64,000 nt of DNA from Maribacter zhoushanensis (GTDB lineage: Bacteria > Bacteroidota > Bacteroidia > Flavobacteriales > Flavobacteriaceae), in the NCBI RefSeq assembly GCF_029350975.1, contig NZ_JARKMR010000003.1, forward strand, positions 105,908-169,907, given 5' to 3'. The notes under the pieces were generated by a model. It was not told where the DNA came from, searched no databases, and saw only the letters and a list, made by a program, of their open reading frames with translations. The first letter of the stretch is position 1, and each line of letters begins with the position of its first letter. The translations under genes and the position numbers were made by a program. Positions 41,797 to 50,500 of this stretch are shown one piece after another.

Positions 41797-44532
41797 ATGA
41801 TTAAGCATCTCCTGTTTTTATTACTATTTATTAAAATATGTTTCATTAATGCTCAAAGTACTATAACAATATCTGGCCTAATTAAAGAAAAAGTTAGAAG
41901 TGAAGTAATTACAGATGTAACTGTTGTTTTAGAAGGCGCATCGATATCAAGTAAAACGAATGAATTAGGAGAATTTCAACTTATCGTTTTCAATAAGGGA
42001 GAATTTATACTTCAAATCTCTTCCACCGATTATAACGCTAAGAGAATACCAGTTTATCTCAGTGAAAGTAATATTGATTTAGGAGTTATCTTTTTAGATA
42101 GAGATATAACCGTAGAGAAATCTATAAACTTGATTAATATAACCGATGATGAATTATTAGATGATGAGATAAATTCTAATGCGCTGGCTTTATTACAATC
42201 CACAAAAGATATTTTTCTGAATAGGGCGGCGTTCGATTTTGGTCAGGCATTTTTTAGGGTTAGAGGGTATGATTCTCAATATGGCGAAGTTCATCTTAAT
42301 GGATTGCCCATGAATAAAATGTATGACGGCAGACCGCAATGGAACAACTGGGGAGGGTTAAACGATGTAATTAGAAATCAGCAATATGCAAATGGCTTAG
42401 AGGCATCTGAGTTTACTTTTGGTGGTGTTTTAGGAAATACAGATATAGATTTAAGACCATCTGGTTTACGACCTGGTACAAGATTATCATCTTCAGTATC
42501 GAATAGAACATATCGTGGTAGGTTAATGGCAACCTATAATTCTGGAGTTAAGGATGAAAAATTCTCATATTTAATTTCTGCTTCTCGGCGCTGGGCAAAA
42601 GAAGGGTACATCAATGGCACCTTATATGATTCTTATTCTGTTTACGGTACCATGGAGTATTTGTTGAATGAAAAGAATACGTTTTCGGCGACTGCAATGG
42701 TTGCCTCAAATAGAAGAGGGCGCTCGTCTGCAATTACAGAAGAGGTGCAAGAGATACAAGGAAATAGATATAATCCGTACGCAGGTATTCAAAACGGAAA
42801 AATTAGAAACTCCAGAGAAAGACATATTCGTGAGCCACTATTTCTTTTAAATTACCATCACGAATCTAAGAACCTTCAAATTAAAGCTGGTATTGGTTAT
42901 CAAACAGGTATATATAAAAGAAGTCGGTTAGGGTATTACAATGCTCCAAATCCAGATCCTACATATTATCGCTACCTACCAAGTTTTTACTTAAACTCAC
43001 CAATTGGGGTTAACTATGAAAGTGCAATACAGGCAGAGGAAGGTTTTCTGGAACATCCACAATTTGATTGGAATAACATATATAATGCGAATACAAGTTT
43101 AAGCCAAAACGGTGAAGCCGCTTATGTACTATATGATGATATTACTAAAGACAATCAATTAACTGTTAGAACAAAGGCCAATATTAATTTTAATAATCAT
43201 TTAAGATTAGATGTAGGGTTAACTCACCGCCAACTATACTCTAATAACTTTGCTAGAATAGATGATCTTTTAGGAGCGGAGTATCATAAAGATATTGATG
43301 TGTTTTCAGAAACATTAAATAATCTTTCAACTGAAGTTGATAAATTAGAAGGTGAAATTTTTAATTATCATTATGATTTAACCGGAAGTAATACAGATAT
43401 ATACACTCAAATAAATGCACATTATAATAAGGTTAAAACATTTGTCTCCGGTAAATATGAAGTGGTAAATTATCAAAGAAAAGGCTTGTTTCAGAATGAG
43501 CGATTTATTGATAACTCAATAGGAGAGAGTGAAAAGGCCGAGTTTTCTAACTGGTCGTTAAAATCTGGAATATCTTATACAATTACGGGTAGGCATTGGG
43601 TTTCTCTTCATGCAGGCTTAATAAATAAAGCGCCAGTTTTACAAAATGTATTTATTAATCCTAGGGAGAATAATACTATTGTACCCAATTTGCAAAGCGA
43701 AACCATAACTAGTGTAGACGCTAACTACTTTCTTAGAATGCCAAAATTGACGGGTAGATTTACTGGGTTTTATACACGCTTTCAAAACACCACCGATGTT
43801 AATTTCTTTTTTGTTGATTCTGGGGTAGGTTCAGATTTTGTGCAAGAAGTAATCACAGATTTAGACAAATTGCATTTAGGTATTGAATTAGGCTTAGAAT
43901 ATCAGTTGTCTAGTGCGGTTAAATTATCATTAGTTACCTCTGTTGCAAAACATGAATATGCTAGCAATCCTTTTGTGACCATTAATTTTGACACTGCAGC
44001 TGAAGATTTGATTGATATATCTGGTTCTAAATTTTTAGGTCAGTCCAACATTAAGGGGTATAAGCTGGCGCAAGGTCCGCAAAAAGCAATTGCAGCTGGT
44101 ATAGAATATAGAGATCCCAAATATTGGTGGATAAGTGCTTCTGCGAACTATTTAGCGAACAATTATGCTAATATTTCTACAATAACTAGAACGCAGAGTT
44201 TTCTTATAGATCCAGAGACGCAATTAAGGTTCACTGATGCAACAGATGAAAATGTGCAGAAGCTTTTAGAACAAAAACCACTTGATAATTTCTATTTATT
44301 AAATATGGTTGGCGGTAAATCATGGCTAAAAAAAGGAAAGTATATAAGTGTATTTGCCAGTATTAATAATGTTTTTGATACCACTTTTAGAACAGGGGGC
44401 TATGAGCAAAGTAGAAACGGTAATTATGGTCAGTTAAGACAAGATAATTTAAGTGGTAACCCGTCTTTTGCACCTAAATATTGGTATGGTTTCGGTAGAA
44501 CCTATTTTTTAAATTTTGCTTTTAGTTTTTAA
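41797..44532 (+). CDS. TonB-dependent receptor, paralog of the receptor at 37366
   Basis: A 911-residue outer-membrane receptor. Signal peptide MIKHLLFLLLFIKICFINAQ; carboxypeptidase-D-like domain at ~22-105 (TISGLIKEKVRSEVITDVTV); plug with FFRVRGYDSQYGEVHLNGLP and the NKMYDGRPQWNNWGGLND pattern; long barrel ending FGRTYFLNFAFSF. The plug is unusual in that the customary Gly-Gly-x-Ile segment is FGGVLGNTDIDLR. The lipoprotein at 44549 follows with no gap, as receptor-lipoprotein pairs do in this phylum (SusCD-like logic, though the lipoprotein is not SusD). With the divergent nuclease-fold gene it likely forms an uptake locus. Confidence 0.87.
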   Translation: MIKHLLFLLLFIKICFINAQSTITISGLIKEKVRSEVITDVTVVLEGASISSKTNELGEFQLIVFNKGEFILQISSTDYNAKRIPVYLSESNIDLGVIFLDRDITVEKSINLINITDDELLDDEINSNALALLQSTKDIFLNRAAFDFGQAFFRVRGYDSQYGEVHLNGLPMNKMYDGRPQWNNWGGLNDVIRNQQYANGLEASEFTFGGVLGNTDIDLRPSGLRPGTRLSSSVSNRTYRGRLMATYNSGVKDEKFSYLISASRRWAKEGYINGTLYDSYSVYGTMEYLLNEKNTFSATAMVASNRRGRSSAITEEVQEIQGNRYNPYAGIQNGKIRNSRERHIREPLFLLNYHHESKNLQIKAGIGYQTGIYKRSRLGYYNAPNPDPTYYRYLPSFYLNSPIGVNYESAIQAEEGFLEHPQFDWNNIYNANTSLSQNGEAAYVLYDDITKDNQLTVRTKANINFNNHLRLDVGLTHRQLYSNNFARIDDLLGAEYHKDIDVFSETLNNLSTEVDKLEGEIFNYHYDLTGSNTDIYTQINAHYNKVKTFVSGKYEVVNYQRKGLFQNERFIDNSIGESEKAEFSNWSLKSGISYTITGRHWVSLHAGLINKAPVLQNVFINPRENNTIVPNLQSETITSVDANYFLRMPKLTGRFTGFYTRFQNTTDVNFFFVDSGVGSDFVQEVITDLDKLHLGIELGLEYQLSSAVKLSLVTSVAKHEYASNPFVTINFDTAAEDLIDISGSKFLGQSNIKGYKLAQGPQKAIAAGIEYRDPKYWWISASANYLANNYANISTITRTQSFLIDPETQLRFTDATDENVQKLLEQKPLDNFYLLNMVGGKSWLKKGKYISVFASINNVFDTTFRTGGYEQSRNGNYGQLRQDNLSGNPSFAPKYWYGFGRTYFLNFAFSF

Positions 44533-44548
44533 AAATCAAGTAATTGAA

Positions 44549-45913
44549 ATGAATAATAGTGTCAGTAAATATATTGCGATAATGACTATTGTCATCATGC
44601 TTTTCTCATGCGTGAAGAACAGAGAATTTGATACACCTGAATTAGCTTGCTCGGATTCTGAATTTTCGTTCATAAGTATATCTGAATTAAAGAGTTTGTA
44701 TAATGGAGAAACCATGCAGATTCATGAAGATTTGTTTGTTAAAGGTTATGTGATTTCGTCAGATAAAGAAGGTAATTTTTTTAATACTGTACATTTTCAA
44801 GATGAGTCAAGCAATCCTTCTGATGGTATGCAGATAGAATTGGAATTAAGAGATTCTCATTTGTTCTTTGATGTAGGTCAGCAGATTATCATAAAATTAA
44901 AAGGATTGTATTTAAGCAAATCTAATGATGTGTATAAAATTGGAGGTGTGTTTACCTCTTTTGGTAATCGTAGTGTTGGTAGGTTGCCTAAAAATGTTGT
45001 CTTTGATCATGTTTGGATGTCTTGTGAATTAAATAGCGGCATAGAACCTACTTTGGGTGTAATCTCAGAATTAAACGATTCTATGTTGAACACCCTGATT
45101 ACACTAAACAATGTGGAAATTAAACAAGAAGAACTAGGAGAAACTTTTGCTGTTAAGGAAGAGGAAACATTACGTACTCTTGTAGATTGTTTAGATAATG
45201 AATTGGTTATGGTAAACAGTGGTTATGCAGATTTTCAATCAGAAATTCTACCAGATAAAATGGGTACAGCTATTGGGTTGTTAACTAAAGATAATAATCA
45301 ATATCAATTAATTCTCAGTAGTAAAAATGACCTTGTATTTACTCAAGAACGCTGTAAAAATTTAATCGATGAGTTTACGTCTTCATCAATTTTAATATCC
45401 GAGATTGCCGATCCAGATAATAATGCAGGGGCACGTTTTGTAGAACTTTATAATACATCAGAAGAGACTCTGTCTTTGAAAGGGTGGAAATTGAAACGCT
45501 ATACCAATGACAATATTGAAGTTAGTTCAAGTATAGATTTATCCAATTATGAAATACCTGGCAAAGGGTTTCTAATAATTTCACCCAATGCAGAAGAGTT
45601 TAAAAATATATACGGTTTTGACTCCAATATCTCTGTAGGAACTAATTCACCGGCAGATTCAAATGGTGACGATACTATCGTGCTAGTAGATCCCTTTAAT
45701 TCTGTTGTAGATATATTTGGTGTTATAGGTGAAGATGGTAGTAATACCAACCATGAATTTGAAGATGGTAGAGCCGTTAGAAAAATAGAAATAAATTCTA
45801 ATAATACTGTTTTTGATCCTGCTGAATGGTTAATTTATAACGATACTGGGGGTGAAGGTACTATTAACCAGCCTCAAAATGCTCCGTTAGATTTTACTCC
45901 TGGTTTTAGATAA
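44549..45913 (+). CDS. DUF5689 / lamin-tail domain lipoprotein
   Basis: A 454-residue surface lipoprotein. The ATG at 44549 starts a lipoprotein signal with lipobox IMLFSC; the longer TTG frame begins inside the receptor gene. Residues ~35-230 are DUF5689, an OB-fold-like domain (ISELKSLYNGETMQIHEDLF, VKGYVISSDKEGNFF, QIIIKLKGLYLSKSNDVYKI). Residues ~280-440 are a lamin-tail (LTD) domain (ILISEIADPDNNAGARFVEL, YNTSEETLSLKGWKLKRY). Both domains recur in secreted bacterial nucleases and nucleic-acid-linked proteins. I infer that it captures substrate at the cell surface for the receptor upstream. It ends 2 bp from the convergent response-regulator gene. Confidence 0.83.
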   Translation: MNNSVSKYIAIMTIVIMLFSCVKNREFDTPELACSDSEFSFISISELKSLYNGETMQIHEDLFVKGYVISSDKEGNFFNTVHFQDESSNPSDGMQIELELRDSHLFFDVGQQIIIKLKGLYLSKSNDVYKIGGVFTSFGNRSVGRLPKNVVFDHVWMSCELNSGIEPTLGVISELNDSMLNTLITLNNVEIKQEELGETFAVKEEETLRTLVDCLDNELVMVNSGYADFQSEILPDKMGTAIGLLTKDNNQYQLILSSKNDLVFTQERCKNLIDEFTSSSILISEIADPDNNAGARFVELYNTSEETLSLKGWKLKRYTNDNIEVSSSIDLSNYEIPGKGFLIISPNAEEFKNIYGFDSNISVGTNSPADSNGDDTIVLVDPFNSVVDIFGVIGEDGSNTNHEFEDGRAVRKIEINSNNTVFDPAEWLIYNDTGGEGTINQPQNAPLDFTPGFR

Positions 45914-45915
45914 TA

Positions 45916-46323
45916 TTACATCTTATCCTTAGAATCTATAATTTTTTTGACCGCACTTTCTGTCAAAGGTTTTACAATATAGTCTTTGACTAAATTATAA
46001 TCTTTAGCTTTCTCCATGTATTTAGGACTAATAAAAGAGCTGGTAATATAAATTTTAATGTGACTTATTTTATCTTCAGGAAGGTCTTTAAATTCTTCTA
46101 GAAAAGACCAGCCATCTCTATTGGGCATATTTAAGTCTAGAAAGATGATATCTGGTAATTTTATATTTTCAACCAACAAACCAATAAGTCCGTCAAGCGC
46201 CTCTTGGCCACCTGTATAGTACAGAATGTTATCACTAAAGTTATGATGCTTTAAAATATTCTTACTACTAACTGAAAAAAATTCGTCGTCATCAATAATA
46301 CAACAACTAGAAAATATACTCAT
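45916..46323 (-). CDS. Single-domain response regulator
   Basis: A 135-residue CheY-like receiver with no output domain. It begins SSCCIIDDDEFF (acidic pocket), with the phospho-acceptor Asp in DIIFLDLNMPNRDGWSFLEE, a Ser/Thr switch in IKIYITSSF and the conserved Lys in DYIVKPLTESAV. It closely resembles the regulator at 46494 (same CCIIDDD opening and GGQEALDGL / NGQEALDGL segment), so it is a local duplicate. It likely relays phosphate from the PAS kinase at 46915. A 17-bp inverted repeat lies in the 170-bp gap upstream. Confidence 0.92.
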   Translation of the reverse strand: MSIFSSCCIIDDDEFFSVSSKNILKHHNFSDNILYYTGGQEALDGLIGLLVENIKLPDIIFLDLNMPNRDGWSFLEEFKDLPEDKISHIKIYITSSFISPKYMEKAKDYNLVKDYIVKPLTESAVKKIIDSKDKM

Positions 46324-46420
46324 TTTTAATTATTTCAAAAGTAAATCTTGATAAGATTTTGGGTTGTTAAGTCTGTAATCATTTACAATTGACTAAGTTA
46401 TGTAATTTATTGATTTCTAA

Positions 46421-46459
46421 TTGTTGATAATAATAAGTTTCACTTATTGTTATCAACAA
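46421..46459. repeat. 17-bp inverted repeat between response-regulator genes
   Basis: TTGTTGATAATAATAAG (46421-46437) and CTTATTGTTATCAACAA (46443-46459) pair at 16 of 17 positions with a G-U at the other, around a 5-nt loop. No T-run follows on either strand, so it is not a standard terminator. It may be an attenuator, an RNA-stability hairpin or an operator for a dimeric regulator. Confidence 0.6.
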
Positions 46460-46493
46460 AAGTATTCTTAAAATTTAGGAGCATTTATTTGTA

Positions 46494-46907
46494 TTAACTT
46501 TCTACTAATGCTCCTAGTATTTTAGTTAAATCATCTGGGGTAATAGGTTTAAGAATATAGGTGTCGACCTGGTCATAATTTTTAACCCGTTCTAAGTCTC
46601 TTGGATCTACAGAAGAGCTAATAATGTAAATTACAATTTTTTTTGATCTTGGACTTTTACAGTTTTTAAACTCGTCTAAAAATTCCCATCCGTTCAAAAT
46701 AGGCATATTAAGGTCTAAAAATATGACGTCTGGTAATGGTTCGTTGGCGATACATGTTTTCATGAGTCCGTCAAGAGCTTCTTGTCCGTTGTTATAAACG
46801 ATAACAGAATTTGCAAAATCTACCTCCTTTATAATTCTTTTGGTACCATATACGAATATGGGGTCATCATCTATAATACAGCAAATTTCAACTTTTTTCA
46901 TAATCAA
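46494..46907 (-). CDS. Single-domain response regulator, paralog of 45916
   Basis: A 137-residue receiver-only protein: VEICCIIDDDPIFVYG, phospho-acceptor Asp in DVIFLDLNMPILNGWEFLDE, IYIISSSVDP switch and Lys in DTYILKPITPDDL. It follows the PAS histidine kinase by 7 bp on the same strand and is its most likely partner. Receiver-only proteins act by protein contact or as phosphate sinks or relays. It is similar in length and motifs to the regulator downstream, indicating tandem duplication with divergence. Confidence 0.92.
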   Translation of the reverse strand: MIMKKVEICCIIDDDPIFVYGTKRIIKEVDFANSVIVYNNGQEALDGLMKTCIANEPLPDVIFLDLNMPILNGWEFLDEFKNCKSPRSKKIVIYIISSSVDPRDLERVKNYDQVDTYILKPITPDDLTKILGALVES

Positions 46908-46914
46908 TTTTAGT

Positions 46915-49110
46915 TTAGCTCTGTTTAAGTTCTATGAATATAGTGGTGCCTACATCTACAATACTTTCAATAGTTATACTGCCGCTCATTGCTTCTATTT
47001 GGTTTTTTGTAATAAATAGACCTATACCCTTGGCATCTTTGTGTTTGTGAAAGGTCTTGTACATGCCAAATATTTTATCGCCATGTCTATCCAAATCTAT
47101 TCCCTGACCATTATCAGTAAAAGTTATGAGAACATGATCTTTTTTTAATATTGATTTTATCTTAATTGACGGGTTGCGATTTGGTGAACTGTATTTTAAA
47201 GCATTTGTAAGAACGTTTAAAAATATACTTTCTAAATAAGCCGGTACTGCATTAACGAAATGAGATTTTGATACATCAATATTTATGGTTGCTTTTTGCT
47301 CTTCAATCAACCCATTTATACTTTTTGTTATTTGGTTGATAGTATTTAGAACACTAATACTCTGTAGTTTTTCAAGAGCTCCGGTTTTAACCTGTACAAC
47401 GTCGTTTAAATGTGCAATTGTCTCTGTTAGACTTTCTGTGGCACTGGTTATCATTTTGTTTAAATTTTTACGCTCGTTCTCATCCTTTTCTTTATTTAAA
47501 AATTTAGTCAACATGGTCATATTCGTAGAATGTGACCTAAGATTATGAGATACTATATGCGCAAAATTAGTTAGACTTTCATTTTGGCTTTTAGTGACGT
47601 CGACTAATGTCTCAAGTCGTCTTTTTGAGTCTATGCTATCTGTAATGTCTAAGAATTGGGTAATTGCATGACTAGGTTTTCCTTTTAAATCTTTTACAGG
47701 GGTAACACCAATAATGGCGTGTACTATTTTTCCATTTTTATGAAAGTATCTTTTTTGTAGCTGTAGGTTATTTTCTTCGTTATTAAAAACTTTAGTCTTA
47801 AAAGCTTCACTATCGGTTAAGTCATCTGGATAGGTGATATCCGTAGTTTTCATATTTAATAATTCTTCTTCTGTATAGCCTAAGCTTTTAGATAAACTCC
47901 TGTTTACTTTTAGCCATTTAAGTTCTGGGCTAACTAATGCCATACCAATGGCAGAGTGTTCAAAAGTCTCTGCAAATAGTTTGGAGTTTTGTTCAAGTTT
48001 AAGCTCTGCACTTCTTAAATCTGTAATATCCCAATTGGCACCGGTCATCTTTACAGGATTACCGCTAAAGTCTTTTATAGTTTTAGAAATACCTTTAATA
48101 TGCCTAATTGACCCGTTTTGATGATATATTCTATATTCTTCGTCAAAATCCTTAATTCCGCTAATTGCATTTTTGGTGGCAGTTACCGTTTTTTCTTTGT
48201 CATTAGGGTGTATTGTTGATGACCAAGCTTCAAATACACCTGAAAATTGATCTTTTTTTACATCAAAAATCCGATACATTTCATTATCCCAAACCAGTTT
48301 GTCTTCTATTAGGTCATAATCCCAAGTTCCAATTTTTGCAGACTGATTTGTAATTTTTAAGCGTTCCGTAATTTCTTTATGTGCTAATTCAATTTTTTTG
48401 CGTTCATCTATGTCTTGAAATGTACCAACAATTTTTATGGCCTTGCCATTGACTATTTCTACTTCTCCTTTTGCAGCCACCCAAATCTCATTACCCTTGG
48501 CGGTAATAATTATTAATTCGGTATGAAATGATTTTAAGTCTGCAATAGCAGTACTTACTAGGTGGGTAATATTGTCTCTATGAATTCCTTCTTTGTAAAA
48601 ATTAATTCCATCCTCCAGATTAGGTTTGAAATTCTCATCTACTTCATGAATGTCTTTTGTTGTTTTGGTCCAGTTAACTAATCCTGTATTAAGATCAAGT
48701 TCCCAACAGCCAATTCTTGCTACTTCTTCAGCTTTATGAAGAAGTTCAATTTCTTTCTTATAAACCGTAATATCATCTAAGAATATTATAACTCCGTCAA
48801 ACTCATTGGCTTCAAAAGTTGCAGGTAAGATTTTCCATTTTAGCCATAATGTTTTGCCGCTGGGCAAAGTAAATTTTTCCCCTGTATTAATATTTTTTTC
48901 CCCCTTTATTCCATTAATAATGGCAGTTTTAAGAGTTTCAGGTAATTCAACGGTAACGTCAAAAAAGTGTTTATTCGTTATATCGTTACTGTTTAAGGTA
49001 AATTTTTGTATCCACTCGTTAGAGTAGCTAATAAAGTTTAACTTAGTATCCACGATAGCGATTGCATTGGGGGATTCTCTTAAAAGAAAGTCAACAGCTA
49101 ATGTTCTCAA
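46915..49110 (-). CDS. Soluble multi-PAS sensor histidine kinase
   Basis: A 731-residue kinase with no membrane segment, so cytosolic. Four PAS/PAC units occupy roughly residues 10-125, 130-245, 250-370 and 380-495 (PAC-type ends such as GTFQDIDERKKIELAH, GANWDITDLRSAE, QFLDITDSI). The dimerisation/phosphorylation helix follows with His522 in IVSHNLRSHSTNM. The ATPase domain has the N box NVLTNALKYSS, G1 DNGQGID and G2 GIGLFITKNQIEA. The SHNLRSH type is common in flavobacterial PAS kinases paired with receiver-only proteins. The signal may be redox, light or a small ligand; no cofactor-binding PAS motif (such as the flavin Cys of LOV) is evident. Confidence 0.92.
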   Translation of the reverse strand: MRTLAVDFLLRESPNAIAIVDTKLNFISYSNEWIQKFTLNSNDITNKHFFDVTVELPETLKTAIINGIKGEKNINTGEKFTLPSGKTLWLKWKILPATFEANEFDGVIIFLDDITVYKKEIELLHKAEEVARIGCWELDLNTGLVNWTKTTKDIHEVDENFKPNLEDGINFYKEGIHRDNITHLVSTAIADLKSFHTELIIITAKGNEIWVAAKGEVEIVNGKAIKIVGTFQDIDERKKIELAHKEITERLKITNQSAKIGTWDYDLIEDKLVWDNEMYRIFDVKKDQFSGVFEAWSSTIHPNDKEKTVTATKNAISGIKDFDEEYRIYHQNGSIRHIKGISKTIKDFSGNPVKMTGANWDITDLRSAELKLEQNSKLFAETFEHSAIGMALVSPELKWLKVNRSLSKSLGYTEEELLNMKTTDITYPDDLTDSEAFKTKVFNNEENNLQLQKRYFHKNGKIVHAIIGVTPVKDLKGKPSHAITQFLDITDSIDSKRRLETLVDVTKSQNESLTNFAHIVSHNLRSHSTNMTMLTKFLNKEKDENERKNLNKMITSATESLTETIAHLNDVVQVKTGALEKLQSISVLNTINQITKSINGLIEEQKATINIDVSKSHFVNAVPAYLESIFLNVLTNALKYSSPNRNPSIKIKSILKKDHVLITFTDNGQGIDLDRHGDKIFGMYKTFHKHKDAKGIGLFITKNQIEAMSGSITIESIVDVGTTIFIELKQS

Positions 49111-49243
49111 AGGTTCTTACATTTAAAATTAAAGGTACGTATTTCATATTAAGTAAGGTAATATTGTTTATAAGTAAGAAAATACAACCTAATTTAATTT
49201 TGTTATCTTTTTAAACGCTGAGTGTAATTTATAAGATGAAACC

Positions 49244-49708
49244 ATGAACGAGTTTTTTTTCAAAGGAATAAGAGAGGGTAGCTTTAATGAGGTCAAAGCA
49301 ATGCTCGAAAAAAATCCATTACTAGTGAATAGTAAGGATGGTAGAGGGTCTACTCCCTTAATATTAGCCACTTACTATGATGAGAAAGAGATAGCTTTGT
49401 TATTGTTGGACCATGGTGCTAAAATAGATGCTGTAGATGAATCTGGTAACACTGCATTAATGGGTGTTTGCTTTAAAGGTTATACTGATATAGCCAAGTT
49501 GTTGATTGATAAAAAAGCTGAATTGAATAATCGTAATGCTATGGGTGCCACATGTTTAATCTATGCTACACAATTTAATAGATTAGAGATTGCAAAATTA
49601 TTGATGGCAAATGGCGCCGATAAAACGATTAAAGATAATAGGGGGAATAGTGCATTAGATCATGCTAAGACACAGGGCTTAAGTGCTTTTATTGATATGT
49701 TGGAATAA
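49244..49708 (+). CDS. Ankyrin-repeat protein
   Basis: A 154-residue protein made of about four ankyrin repeats, visible as DGRGSTPLILATYYDEKEIA, ESGNTALMGVCFKGYTDIAK, NAMGATCLIYATQFNRLEIA and DNRGNSALDHAKTQG. No signal peptide. Ankyrin repeats mediate protein contacts; in several bacteria a small ankyrin protein accompanies catalase or other stress enzymes, but none is adjacent here. The omega-amidase gene follows after 3 bp, so the two form an operon; a functional link is not apparent. Confidence 0.9.
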   Translation: MNEFFFKGIREGSFNEVKAMLEKNPLLVNSKDGRGSTPLILATYYDEKEIALLLLDHGAKIDAVDESGNTALMGVCFKGYTDIAKLLIDKKAELNNRNAMGATCLIYATQFNRLEIAKLLMANGADKTIKDNRGNSALDHAKTQGLSAFIDMLE

Positions 49709-49711
49709 GAA

Positions 49712-50500
49712 ATGAAGGAGAATCTAAATAAGAGTCTTAAAATTGCCTTGATTCAATCTATTTTACATTGGGAAAATCCATTGGCTAATAGAGAGATGTT
49801 CGGTAATAAAATAGAACAGATTGTCGAATCTGTTGATGTAATTGTTTTGCCAGAAATGTTTACTACAGGCTTTACCATGTCACCTGGTAATATTGACAAA
49901 AATGAAGGGTTGATTACCTTGGATTGGATGAAAAAAATGGCATCTACTCATAATAGTGCTATTACAGGTAGTATTGTATTTCATGACGATGGCAAGTATT
50001 ACAATAGGCTTTTTTTTGTGGAACCAAGTGGTGATTACCAAAGTTATGATAAGCGTCATACATTCACATTGGCAGGTGAGGATAAGGAATATACAGCAGG
50101 TACAGATAGGTTACTATTGCTTTATAAAGGCTTTACTATTTGCCCGTTAGTGTGTTATGATCTTCGTTTTCCGGTATGGAGTAGAAATACAGAAAATTTT
50201 GATGTATTGCTGTATATCGCAAACTGGCCAACACCAAGAGTTAATGCTTGGGATGCTCTTTTAAAAGCAAGGGCTATTGAGAATATGGTCTATTGCATTG
50301 GGGTAAATCGTATAGGTGAAGATGAGGTAGGGCATAAATATCCTGGGCACTCAAGTGTATATGATCCTCTGGGAAAGTTAGTTCTACTTTCTGAAAAAGA
50401 AGAAACATCAATAGTTGAAATTTTTAAAAATGAAATTGATGATGTTAGAAATAAACTTCGGTTTTTAGATGATAGAGATGAGTTTACTCTATTAAATTAA
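49712..50500 (+). CDS. Carbon-nitrogen hydrolase (omega-amidase, YafV-like)
   Basis: A 262-residue cytosolic nitrilase-superfamily enzyme. The catalytic Glu-Lys-Cys triad is visible as Glu in VLPEMFTTGF, Lys in SYDKRHTFTLAGED and Cys in PLVCYDLRFPVWSRN. The sequence pattern (MFTTGFTMSP, RHTF-x-LAGE) is that of omega-amidase/Nit2-YafV proteins, which hydrolyse 2-oxoglutaramate or 2-oxosuccinamate, products of glutamine transamination. The gene overlaps the convergent Ig-like lipoprotein gene by 17 bp and follows the ankyrin gene by 3 bp. Confidence 0.9.
   Translation: MKENLNKSLKIALIQSILHWENPLANREMFGNKIEQIVESVDVIVLPEMFTTGFTMSPGNIDKNEGLITLDWMKKMASTHNSAITGSIVFHDDGKYYNRLFFVEPSGDYQSYDKRHTFTLAGEDKEYTAGTDRLLLLYKGFTICPLVCYDLRFPVWSRNTENFDVLLYIANWPTPRVNAWDALLKARAIENMVYCIGVNRIGEDEVGHKYPGHSSVYDPLGKLVLLSEKEETSIVEIFKNEIDDVRNKLRFLDDRDEFTLLN

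Noticed and set aside
37366..44532. SusC/SusD polysaccharide utilisation locus
   Set aside because: There are two TonB receptors with carboxypeptidase-like domains, but no SusD-like lipoprotein and no glycoside hydrolase, sulfatase or polysaccharide lyase nearby.
46421..46459. Rho-independent terminator
   Set aside because: The stem is long but neither side is followed by a T-run, so I list it as an inverted repeat of unknown role.
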